From assembly GCA_031262895.1 (NCBI GenBank), contig JAISGW010000144.1:1-5219 (forward strand): a stretch of DNA of 5,219 bases, read 5' to 3'. The notes beneath the pieces are model-generated. The model saw nothing but the letters and a program-made list of their open reading frames with translations. It did no database searches and was not told the origin of the DNA. The stretch's first letter is position 1, and every line of letters begins with the position of its first letter. The DNA comes from Tannerella sp. GTDB taxonomy: Bacteria > Bacteroidota > Bacteroidia > Bacteroidales > Tannerellaceae. A program made the translations under genes and the position numbers. Of this stretch, positions 1 through 5,219 are shown piece after piece.

Positions 1-694
1 TGGCGCGGTCGTTCATCCATGAGTTGAAGACGGCGCAGATGGCGCCCCAGAGCTGCTCGTAAGGCGAGGTGGGGAAATCTTTCCCTGTTCCCTTTTTGAC
101 GGCGGCCTTGAAGCGGACGACGAGTTCCTTCAAGTCGGCGGTGTCCAGTTCGTTGTCCAACGTGACGCCACGTTTTTTCTTTACTTCTTCGATGATTTCT
201 TCAAAGGGGTCTATGTCATCCTTGGAGGTGGGTTTCATGCCCAAGGCCACATCGCCGTACATCTGCACGAAGCGGCGGTAGGAATCCCAAGCAAAGCGTT
301 CGTTGCCCGTCTTGCGGGCCAAACCTTCCACGACCTCGTCGTTGAGGCCCAAATTAAGAATGGTGTCCATCATGCCGGGCATGGAGGCGCGCGCCCCGGA
401 GCGTACGCTGACCAGCAAAGGGTTGGACAGGTCGCCCAAACGACTGTTCATTAAAGATTCCACATGGGCTACGGCTTTTTTGACGTCTGCATCCAAAAGT
501 TTGACCACTTGTTCCCGGCCTTTCTTGTAGTATTCCGTGCATACCTCGGTGGTAATGGTGAATCCCGGAGGTACGGGCACGCCGATCAGGTTCATTTCGG
601 CCAAGTTGGCTCCCTTTCCGCCAAGCAGCTCCCGCATGCTTGCGCTGCCTTCGGCCTTGCCGTTGCCGAAGAGGAAAACTCTTTTCTTTTCCAT
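1..694 (-). CDS. ppdK: Pyruvate, phosphate dikinase, N-terminal part (partial, runs off the window)
   Basis: The enzyme interconverts phosphoenolpyruvate, AMP and PPi with pyruvate, ATP and Pi in the cytoplasm, linking glycolysis and gluconeogenesis. I translated 231 codons from the ATG at 694-692; the frame is still open at the window edge. The protein begins MEKKRVFLFG and has the hallmarks of the nucleotide-binding N-terminal domain: GGKGANLAEM (25-34), VPPGFTITTE (41-50) and VSVRSGARASMPGMMDT (95-111). By family knowledge, Lys27 and Arg98 correspond to the ATP-binding Lys22 and Arg92 of the Clostridium symbiosum enzyme. Family members are roughly 870-910 residues, so only about a quarter is here; the phosphohistidine and PEP/pyruvate domains lie outside. 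The start is the family's usual one, with no Shine-Dalgarno sequence in the AT-rich leader. A match to the Bacteroidetes -7 element about 65 bp upstream suggests a promoter separate from the lipoprotein gene. Identification is secure. Confidence 0.97.
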   Translation of the reverse strand, partial: MEKKRVFLFGNGKAEGSASMRELLGGKGANLAEMNLIGVPVPPGFTITTEVCTEYYKKGREQVVKLLDADVKKAVAHVESLMNSRLGDLSNPLLVSVRSGARASMPGMMDTILNLGLNDEVVEGLARKTGNERFAWDSYRRFVQMYGDVALGMKPTSKDDIDPFEEIIEEVKKKRGVTLDNELDTADLKELVVRFKAAVKKGTGKDFPTSPYEQLWGAICAVFNSWMNDRA

Positions 695-759
695 AACTAA
701 TTAAGTATTGTATCTAATCGTAATTGCAATCTCGACTTAGCAATCTTTCAAAAGTCCGA

Positions 760-767
760 CAAAGGTA
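760..767 (-). promoter_or_regulatory. Putative Bacteroidetes -7 promoter element for ppdK
   Basis: On the minus strand this reads TACCTTTG, an exact match to the Bacteroidetes -7 consensus TAnnTTTG. It lies in the 135-bp gap before ppdK, 65 bp upstream of its ATG, implying a leader of roughly 60 nt. I see no TTTG at the expected -33 position, so the call rests on one octamer in AT-rich DNA. The remainder of the gap (695-829) shows no convincing terminator for the upstream lipoprotein gene. It holds an 8-bp palindrome, ATTGCAAT, at 723-730, of unknown meaning. Confidence 0.45.
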
Positions 768-829
768 GAAGATTTTTCCTACACATTTTAAGAAGATGAG
801 GAATAAAAAGGAAAGGATGGAGCGTGGAG

Positions 830-1993
830 TTACTTTAGGTGAACTAACAACAATATTGGATTGTCGTCTTCTTTCAGCTTTTGCAGAACTGGCGGTACCC
901 GGTTTTTCGGCAACTTTTGGATACGGGCAAAGAGCTTGGCTGCCGGACAAATCATCAGGGCGCTGTTGTCGTCTATGGCCAAGTCGGGATAAAAAGGCTG
1001 CAAATGGTCCATGTCGTTTGGCAAAGTGTCCCCCTTCACGGAGAAGCAGTTGCCCGTTTTCTTGTTATAGACGGCCAAACGGAAGGGTTCGGTGCCGAAG
1101 AGGTTACCCCAGCCCGTATAAGGCATCAACACGTAGTCCGTAAATTCCATGAAGCCCATCCGCATGTATTGCGAAGTTTCTTTGGAGAAACGTTCGGCAT
1201 CGCCGTTCATCATGTCGTAGCGCAATTCCGGCGGCAAGGCATATTTGCCGGCCTCCACGACGTAACGCGGGAGCAGGGCCTTTGGCGTCACCTGGCAGAC
1301 CGTATCCCCGTAGCCGTACTTGTAGAACAGATTCCCCCCGAAGCGATATAATTGGGTGGTGAATCCTACCATTTCAAGGAAGGCGTCTCCATGCTTTTGC
1401 GTATGCGCGTCCTCGCAAGGGAACTTTTTTAAAGTTTTGCCTTGCAGGTTTGCCAATTCAAGGCCGCCTGCTCCCATGCCGCCGGAACGGTCGCTCAAGA
1501 CTGCCGTTAGGATAGAATCGTTTAGCAAACGCAGACCGTGGTTGTCCGGCACGGGGATTTCACGCAGGAAATTGCCCTTGAAATCATAGACGAGCGCCTT
1601 CTGTTGCATATAAACGTACAAGTAGAGCAATCCGGCCTTCTCGTTGACGGCTACCGCCTTGAGGAAGGTGTACTGTCCCGGGCCTTTCCCTTGGCTGCCG
1701 ATGCGGCGAAGGAACTTCCCGTGGCGGTCGAATTGGAGCAAGCCCTTGATGTCCCTGACGAAAAAGAAATCCTTTGTGGCCCGGACGCTTTGAATATGGG
1801 AAATCAGGGAACTGTCGATCGTTTCCAAGGGAACGTATTCAAGGGAAAGAGCCAGATGGCTGAGCGGGAAATCTTCCGCCTTGTCTACAGCCTGGGCGAA
1901 GGGAATCTTAAGGAGCTGTTCTCCGTCTTTTCCTCGGTTGCAGGAAGAGGCAAGCAAAGAAATCGTCAGAAAAAATAGAGAAATTCGTTTCAT
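830..1993 (-). CDS. Predicted 6-bladed beta-propeller lipoprotein (copy 1)
   Basis: This is a 387-residue protein with a lipoprotein signal: MKR, a hydrophobic stretch (4-16) and a lipobox LASSC with the acylated Cys at 18. It is therefore probably exported and membrane-anchored; no obvious acidic surface-export signal follows the Cys. The mature part resembles the Bacteroidales 6-bladed beta-propeller family (PF17170, formerly DUF5128, by recollection). It has YVPLETIDSSLI (53-64), a blade turn FDRHGKFLRRIG (88-99), GKGPGQY (102-108), FKGNFLREI (138-146) and GDTVCQV (229-235). The downstream lipoprotein at 2314-3408 has matching landmarks at the same residue numbers, so the two are paralogues. 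Binding partner or ligand is unknown; such proteins are often near polysaccharide-use or surface loci, but no SusC/SusD is visible here. The ATG at 1993 gives the signal peptide directly. The gene ends with TAA. A -7-like element and a 10-codon mini-ORF precede it. Confidence 0.9.
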   Translation of the reverse strand: MKRISLFFLTISLLASSCNRGKDGEQLLKIPFAQAVDKAEDFPLSHLALSLEYVPLETIDSSLISHIQSVRATKDFFFVRDIKGLLQFDRHGKFLRRIGSQGKGPGQYTFLKAVAVNEKAGLLYLYVYMQQKALVYDFKGNFLREIPVPDNHGLRLLNDSILTAVLSDRSGGMGAGGLELANLQGKTLKKFPCEDAHTQKHGDAFLEMVGFTTQLYRFGGNLFYKYGYGDTVCQVTPKALLPRYVVEAGKYALPPELRYDMMNGDAERFSKETSQYMRMGFMEFTDYVLMPYTGWGNLFGTEPFRLAVYNKKTGNCFSVKGDTLPNDMDHLQPFYPDLAIDDNSALMICPAAKLFARIQKLPKNRVPPVLQKLKEDDNPILLLVHLK

Positions 1994-2022
1994 GTTATTG
2001 TGGAATTATTTCCGTCCTTCAT
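1990..2022 (-). other. Possible 10-codon leader ORF overlapping the lipoprotein start
   Basis: An ATG at 2022-2020 opens a frame reading MKDGNNSTIT and stops at TGA (1992-1990). That stop overlaps the lipoprotein ATG in the arrangement ATGA, the classic geometry for translational coupling. If transcription starts just downstream of the -7 element at 2042-2049, this mini-ORF occupies most of the leader. Its length and overlap could easily be chance; there is no evidence of translation and no conservation test is possible here. The true lipoprotein start at 1993 is favoured because it begins exactly at the signal peptide. Confidence 0.2.
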
Positions 2023-2041
2023 TGTATCTTTTTTGATATGG

Positions 2042-2049
2042 CAAAAGTA
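2042..2049 (-). promoter_or_regulatory. Putative Bacteroidetes -7 promoter element for lipoprotein copy 1
   Basis: The minus strand reads TACTTTTG, an exact fit to TAnnTTTG, 48 bp upstream of the lipoprotein ATG. Expected transcription start is about 2035, giving a leader near 42 nt. No TTTG is seen at the -33 position. The element lies about 46 bp downstream (in transcription order) of the 42-bp tandem repeat, so the repeat would sit just upstream of the promoter. If real, this lipoprotein can be expressed independently of the upstream one. Confidence 0.45.
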
Positions 2050-2095
2050 CGAAATCTAATGACTAATCTTCGTTTCGTTACAGAACCACTTGGTA

Positions 2096-2286
2096 TTGTG
2101 GCTTCCGAGCGCTTGAAAATGCCCTCAAGACTTCCGGTTGTGACTTCCGAGCGTTCGGAAATGCCCTCAAGACTTCTGGTTGTGATTTCCGAACACTTGA
2201 AAATGCCCTCAAGACTTCCGGTTGTGGCTTCCGAGCGTTCGGGAATGCCCTCAAGACTTCAGGTTGTGACTTCCGAGCGTTCGGAA
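2096..2286. repeat. 42-bp tandem repeat (minisatellite), 4 full units plus a 23-bp partial unit
   Basis: The units are 2096-2137, 2138-2179, 2180-2221, 2222-2263 and the truncated 2264-2286, with no spacers. Each starts TTGTG and, in the four full copies, carries an invariant core AATGCCCTCAAGACTTC (unit positions 23-39). Variation is concentrated at unit positions 6-7, 14-24 and 40. Units 1 and 3 carry CTTGA at positions 17-21, while units 2, 4 and 5 carry TTCGG, so the four full copies alternate between two types. Because 42 is a multiple of 3, both strands stay open and give repetitive spurious frames. The array fills most of the 320-bp gap 1994-2313 between the two lipoprotein genes. The rest of that gap holds the presumed promoter and leader of copy 1 and a purine-rich tail after the stop of copy 2. 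Function is unknown; copy-number variation between strains is plausible for a repeat of this kind. Confidence 0.95.
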
Positions 2287-2288
2287 GT
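2269..2288 (-). other. Strong hairpin at the end of the repeat array nearest the lipoprotein stop
   Basis: The partial fifth unit and one flanking base pair form a perfect inverted repeat: ACTTCCGA and TCGGAAGT separated by a 4-nt loop, an 8-bp stem. It begins 26 nt past the stop codon of the lipoprotein gene at 2314-3408. No run of T follows on the minus strand (CACAACC follows instead), so it does not look like a standard intrinsic terminator. It could stabilise or define the 3' end of that mRNA. Shorter or imperfect versions of the same hairpin occur in the other units. Confidence 0.4.
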
Positions 2289-2313
2289 AGGAAAAACACT
2301 TTTCTTCCTTTTC

Positions 2314-3408
2314 CTATTTTAATGCCAATACGCTCAATACAGGATTGCTCTCTTCTTGGCCATCCACCGCAGCGGGAATTTCGTAGGAGATGAGTGTGCC
2401 GCCATCGGGAGACAAGGCTTTTGGAATGAAATATTTCTTATTGAACAACTTTTCCTCTTGGAGCGCATACCGGATATAAGTGTACGCTAATATGCCGTTC
2501 TTTTTGTTGTAGACGAAGCAGGCATCGCCATCAAAGCCCATACCGCCATTCAGGAACAGGTAGTCTTTCGTTTCAAAGATGTTACCGATGAATTTCTTCC
2601 CCTTGAACAAGTTCTGCCGAGGACTTTCCAAATTGTAGCGGTCCTCGGCCTTGAGGGCAAATTCGCCCAAATTCAAAGCGTAGCGCGGCGACATCTGCGG
2701 ATGAGAGGCTTGGATGGAAAAAATCGTATCGCAGAAGAGTGCTTTCATGTCGGTCATATTGCCGTAGTTACAGAAGCAGGCTTCGGCAAAGTAATACCAG
2801 GCCTGGATGCCTTTCTTGCTGGTATAGGAGCGCGCGTAAGGGATGGAATCCATGGCGGAGCCTTCCGCGTTCAGGAACTTGATGCGCGTTGGCTCGTTGC
2901 CTTCCCGATGGACAATGTATCCGGCAAATAAGCCATTGGCCGTTTGATGTAGCAAGCTAATATCCGTTGGAATGGAGGCGGCACTTTGGTAGTTGCCTTT
3001 TCTGCTAAAGGTCAGTAGTCGATGCCTCCCGTTGTCGAAGATGCGGACGTTGCCGTCCCGGTAGAAGACATTTCCTATGGAAAGGTATTCCTGCGGGCCA
3101 TCTCCTTTCCTTCCGATGTCGTTCAAGTATTTGCCGTCAGTCCCAAAGACGGAACAGCGATTGTCGTGCACGACAAGGATGCAATCTTTTTCGAAGAGCA
3201 ACTCCGAGATGTTCTTGATCAGGCAGGAGTCGGTGGTTTGCAGAGGAAGTAGCTTCAGGCTTCCGAAGTCGCTTACGGGGCGAGATACGCTCCGTCGCGA
3301 GGCGGACAAAATGTCTAAAGTCTTCAGCTCGTTATGGCTTTTCTTCCCACAAGATGGGAGGAGGAAGATGGATAGTGCGACGAACAAGAGATTAAAGATT
3401 GGCTTCAT
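2314..3408 (-). CDS. Predicted 6-bladed beta-propeller lipoprotein (copy 2)
   Basis: This is a 364-residue predicted lipoprotein. Its signal peptide is MKP, a hydrophobic core (4-17) and lipobox LPSC with Cys20, followed by a polar stretch GKKSHNE. The mature domain has the same family landmarks as its neighbour at 830-1993: LLPLQTTDSCLI (53-64), IGRKGDGPQEY (98-108), FSRKGNY (134-140), CDTIFSI (226-232) and VYNKKNG (299-305). Both proteins end with NP, a hydrophobic strand and LK. PLxTxDSxLI begins at residue 55 and GxGPxxY at 102 in both, supporting duplication from a common ancestor, although the middles have diverged strongly. The likely site is the outer membrane or periplasm; ligand and role are unknown. 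The ATG at 3408 is chosen because the signal peptide begins there; the leader is A-rich without a Shine-Dalgarno sequence. The stop is TAG. The gene lies 55 bp after the permease gene, so read-through from that operon is possible. Confidence 0.9.
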   Translation of the reverse strand: MKPIFNLLFVALSIFLLPSCGKKSHNELKTLDILSASRRSVSRPVSDFGSLKLLPLQTTDSCLIKNISELLFEKDCILVVHDNRCSVFGTDGKYLNDIGRKGDGPQEYLSIGNVFYRDGNVRIFDNGRHRLLTFSRKGNYQSAASIPTDISLLHQTANGLFAGYIVHREGNEPTRIKFLNAEGSAMDSIPYARSYTSKKGIQAWYYFAEACFCNYGNMTDMKALFCDTIFSIQASHPQMSPRYALNLGEFALKAEDRYNLESPRQNLFKGKKFIGNIFETKDYLFLNGGMGFDGDACFVYNKKNGILAYTYIRYALQEEKLFNKKYFIPKALSPDGGTLISYEIPAAVDGQEESNPVLSVLALK

Positions 3409-3434
3409 AGCTTTTCGATTATTTGTTTTGTTCG

Positions 3435-3442
3435 TAAAGATA
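3435..3442 (-). promoter_or_regulatory. Weak candidate -7 element for lipoprotein copy 2
   Basis: The minus strand reads TATCTTTA, one base off the TAnnTTTG consensus, 26 bp upstream of the ATG in the 55-bp gap after the permease gene. The implied leader would be only about 20 nt. There is no -33 match. A small 5-bp hairpin (3443-3458) abuts it. The gene could equally be read from the upstream operon. Confidence 0.25.
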
Positions 3443-3463
3443 GTGTCTTTGTTGACACCGTCC

Positions 3464-4687
3464 TCAGGGACGTCGCGGATTATGCCCCAGGACGTAAACG
3501 GGATACCAGGCGGAGAGGAAGCCGAGGGCGCCTACGGCCAGCAAGGTGAAGAGCAGGTCGGAGGCCTGTACGACGACGGGATAATTGTCTACCACAAAGG
3601 TGCCGTGTGCCCCCATCTTGATAAGGCCGAAATGCTGCTGCAAGAGGCAAAGTCCCAAGCCGAGCAGCAAGCCCGTCAGGGCGCCCAAGCCGGTAATCAT
3701 CCAGCCTTCAAAGAGGAATATATGCCTGATAAGGCCCTCTTCGGCGCCCAAATTGCGGAGGGTGCGCACGTCGTCTTTCTTCTCAATCATCAGCATGGAC
3801 AGCGAGCCGACCATGCTAAAGAGTGCAATCAGCAGAATGAAGCATAGGATGAGAAAGATGACCCATTTCTCCGTCTGCACCATTTTGTATGAACTTTCCT
3901 GTTGCTCGTAGCGGTCGCGCACCACATAATCCTTGCCCAGCAGGCGGCGGAGGGATTCCTTCAAACGGGAAATGTCGGCATGAGGGGTGGCTCGCAATTG
4001 CAGGGCAGACACCTGTTTGTCGTAATGGAAGAGGCGCCGCGCCAGGGAAATGGGAACGAGAAGGCAATCCTCATCGTAAACGGGCTGGTCAGTCCTGAAC
4101 ACGCCGCCTATATAGGCATATTCCAAATCGAAGGAAGCGGCGGGATTGGCCATGTTGACCCGTTCGTCGCGCCTCGGGGCATAGATTTCCAAAGGGGCGG
4201 TGAAGCCGGCGTTCACCCCCAGGGCGTAGGCCAGCCCGATGCCGAGCGTGGCATAGTCGGCCACCGGGTCATGCAGCTTGAAGGCACCGTCAACCAGAAT
4301 GGAATCGATGCCCGTCAACCGTTCGTAATTGCTGTCCACACCCATAACCTTGCCTATGACCTGCCGGTTGCCGTAGCGCAACAGCACGTTATCTTCCAAC
4401 ACCTTGCCCACCGAGGCCACACCCGGCATCCCGCCGAGAGCGTACAGCAGGGGCGTGTCGGGGTCGAAGACTTTCCCCTTGGCAGGCGTGATTTCCAGTT
4501 CCGGGTCAAGGGCGCTGAACATGGAAAAGACCAAGCTGTTGAAGCCGTTCATCACCGACAAGGCGCAGACGATAGCCGCCGTCACGACCATCACGCCCAA
4601 GGCCGAGACCAGCGAGATGATGTTGACGGCCTGGTGCGATTTCTTGGAGAAGAGATAGCGCCGCGCAATATGGAAGGCGAGGTTCAC
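3464..4687 (-). CDS. LolC/LolE-type FtsX-fold ABC transporter permease
   Basis: This is a 407-residue inner-membrane permease of the MacB/FtsX superfamily with the lipoprotein-releasing (LolC/E) layout. The N-terminus MNLAFHIARRYLF is typical of the group. A first membrane helix (about 22-46) is followed by a large periplasmic MacB-like domain (about 47-272). Three more helices form the FtsX domain (about 274-299, 327-349, 376-400). EKKDDVRTLRNLGA (302-315) matches the cytoplasmic coupling helix that contacts the ATPase. By family knowledge it would pair with a LolD-like ATPase to extract lipoproteins toward the outer membrane, but no ATPase gene is in the window and the substrate is inferred. 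The start is GTG: an in-frame TAA lies two codons upstream, and the conserved N-terminus begins at the GTG. Its first four bases (GTGA) contain the rbfA stop, suggesting translational coupling. The stop is TGA. Confidence 0.93.
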   Translation of the reverse strand: MNLAFHIARRYLFSKKSHQAVNIISLVSALGVMVVTAAIVCALSVMNGFNSLVFSMFSALDPELEITPAKGKVFDPDTPLLYALGGMPGVASVGKVLEDNVLLRYGNRQVIGKVMGVDSNYERLTGIDSILVDGAFKLHDPVADYATLGIGLAYALGVNAGFTAPLEIYAPRRDERVNMANPAASFDLEYAYIGGVFRTDQPVYDEDCLLVPISLARRLFHYDKQVSALQLRATPHADISRLKESLRRLLGKDYVVRDRYEQQESSYKMVQTEKWVIFLILCFILLIALFSMVGSLSMLMIEKKDDVRTLRNLGAEEGLIRHIFLFEGWMITGLGALTGLLLGLGLCLLQQHFGLIKMGAHGTFVVDNYPVVVQASDLLFTLLAVGALGFLSAWYPVYVLGHNPRRP

Positions 4688-5025
4688 TCTTTGTTATGGA
4701 GGAGGCGGTCGATGTTGTCGAGGTAGTCGAGCGAATCGTCGACGAAGAAGCTTAATTCGGGGATTTTGCGGAGCTGCAGGCGGACGCGCTGGCCCAGTTC
4801 GTAGCGGATGGTTTTCGCCCGTTTTTGCACGTCGGCCATCAGGACCTCGCTCTTTTCCGAGGGGAAGAGGCTGAGATAGGCCTTGGCCACGGAGAGGTCG
4901 GCCGAGACGCGCACCCGCGTGACGGAGATAAGTGTGCCGGGTTGGCTCTGGGTTTGCTTTTGAAAGAGGTCGCCGAGTTCCTTTTGCAGCAGGCGTTCTA
5001 TTTTGCTAAGTCTTTTGCTTTCCAT
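4684..5025 (-). CDS. rbfA: 30S ribosome-binding factor RbfA
   Basis: RbfA is a small cytoplasmic factor that binds the immature 30S subunit and helps late 16S rRNA maturation, notably in the cold. The 113-residue product has the normal length for the family and a single KH-like domain. It opens with ESKRLSKIERLLQKELGDL (helix 1, residues 2-20). Then come the strand pair ISVTRVRVSADLSVAKAYLS (33-52) and a helix at about 61-82. The diagnostic end IPELSFFVDDS (88-98) is followed by IDRLL, matching the PEL-F--DDS motif of RbfA. The ATG at 5025 is preceded by AAAGGAA about ten bases upstream, an SD-like sequence that is uncommon in this phylum. It lies 29 nt after the O-methyltransferase gene and overlaps the permease start by 4 bp, so the three are probably one transcription unit. 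Identification is secure. Confidence 0.97.
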   Translation of the reverse strand: MESKRLSKIERLLQKELGDLFQKQTQSQPGTLISVTRVRVSADLSVAKAYLSLFPSEKSEVLMADVQKRAKTIRYELGQRVRLQLRKIPELSFFVDDSLDYLDNIDRLLHNKE

Positions 5026-5054
5026 CTTTGTGTTCCTTTCTATATTCTTTTGCT

Positions 5055-5219
5055 TTACTTTTTGCGGATGATTGTCAATCCGTCGCGTAAAGGTAGTATA
5101 ACTTTTTCAATGCGCCGGTCGTCCCTTATCCGCTCGTTGAAGGCGCGTATGCCTTCGGTCTGCTTGTCGTGGGCGGATGCTTCGGCCACTTTCCCGTCCC
5201 ACAGGGTGTTGTCGGCCAA
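5055..5219 (-). CDS. Class I SAM-dependent O-methyltransferase, C-terminal 54 residues (partial)
   Basis: The frame enters from the window edge and ends at TAA (5057-5055). The visible part reads LADNTLWDGKVAE at its start, then a helix with AFNERIRDD, and ends LPLRDGLTIIRKK. The DN-LWDGKV motif followed by N---------------LPLRDGL is characteristic of the O-methyltransferase 3 family (caffeoyl-CoA/catechol O-methyltransferase-like, PF01596). In that family the Asp-Asn pair contributes to divalent metal binding. These enzymes move a methyl group from S-adenosylmethionine to a hydroxyl on a small molecule, or in some bacterial members to RNA; the substrate cannot be told from this fragment. Full-length relatives are around 210-220 residues, so about three quarters is missing. 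It is the most upstream visible member of the cluster with rbfA and the permease. Confidence 0.9.
   Translation of the reverse strand: MADNTLWDGKVAEASAHDKQTEGIRAFNERIRDDRRIEKVILPLRDGLTIIRKK

Larger units (their letters stand above)
3464..5219 (-). other. Probable operon: O-methyltransferase, rbfA, permease
   Basis: Three same-strand genes are separated by 29 nt and then by a 4-bp overlap, with no promoter-like or terminator-like sequence between them. This spacing supports co-transcription. The promoter would lie beyond the right edge. Whether transcription continues through the 55-bp gap into the lipoprotein gene at 2314-3408 is open: two short 5-bp hairpins there (3459-3472 and 3443-3458) lack a T run. 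Confidence 0.7.

Noticed and set aside
695..829. Terminator for the lipoprotein gene ending at 830.
   Set aside because: I could find no GC-rich stem followed by T residues on the minus strand. The gap appears to hold only the ppdK promoter and leader.
881..1978. Plus-strand open frames of 156 codons (881-1351) and 146 codons (1538-1978).
   Set aside because: They are shadows of the lipoprotein gene on the other strand, which has a signal peptide and family motifs. They show none of their own.
2096..2286. Possible CRISPR array.
   Set aside because: The repeats are contiguous, with no unique spacers, and no cas genes are present.
2038..2322. A 94-codon plus-strand frame and a 73-codon minus-strand frame with repeated 14-residue blocks (MPSRL-VV-SE and QPEVLRAF types).
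   Set aside because: Both arise because the 42-bp repeat length is a multiple of three, which keeps stops out of several frames. Neither has a plausible leader or recognisable domain, and base changes between units do not favour silent positions in either frame.
3443..3472. Two small hairpins after the permease stop as an intrinsic terminator.
   Set aside because: Stems are only 5 bp (CGTCC/GGACG and GTGTC/GACAC) and no T run follows on the minus strand, so read-through is as likely as termination.
3902..4726. Long plus-strand open frame of 274 codons, and another of 256 codons at 3077-3847.
   Set aside because: They are antisense to clearly recognised genes (permease, rbfA and lipoprotein) and their translations are low-complexity, with no family features.
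1..5219. tRNA, rRNA, insertion sequence, integrase or defence-type genes.
   Set aside because: No matching sequence was recognised on either strand. The window is filled by core genes, two lipoprotein genes and the repeat array.

Overview
The window looks like a piece of chromosome from a member of the Bacteroidales (Bacteroidota). Three things point there. Two paralogous lipoproteins resemble the 6-bladed beta-propeller family common in gut Bacteroidales. Start codons sit in A-rich leaders, mostly without Shine-Dalgarno sequences. Octamers matching or nearly matching the Bacteroidetes -7 promoter element (TAnnTTTG) lie upstream of three genes. Species cannot be called from this stretch.

All recognisable genes are on the minus strand, so transcription runs from high to low coordinates. 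In that order: the 3' end of a class I SAM-dependent O-methyltransferase gene (5055-5219, cut by the window edge); rbfA, a 30S ribosome maturation factor (4684-5025); a LolC/LolE-type FtsX-fold ABC transporter permease (3464-4687) whose GTG start overlaps the rbfA stop by 4 bp; a predicted beta-propeller lipoprotein (2314-3408); a 320-bp gap holding a 42-bp tandem repeat; a second, paralogous lipoprotein (830-1993); and the first 231 codons of pyruvate, phosphate dikinase (1-694, cut by the window edge).

The O-methyltransferase, rbfA and permease genes are packed tightly (29-nt gap, then a 4-bp overlap) and look like one operon. The two lipoprotein genes and ppdK each have a possible promoter element of their own. 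The lipoproteins share landmarks at identical residue numbers and look like an old tandem duplication lying between housekeeping genes. Their function is not known.

The least ordinary element is the minisatellite at 2096-2286: four complete 42-bp units plus a 23-bp partial one. The four complete units alternate between two sequence types that favour different hairpins. It lies just after the stop of one lipoprotein gene and about 46 bp upstream of the presumed -7 element of the other. I found no complete novel system in the window; the rest reads as ordinary core genome.
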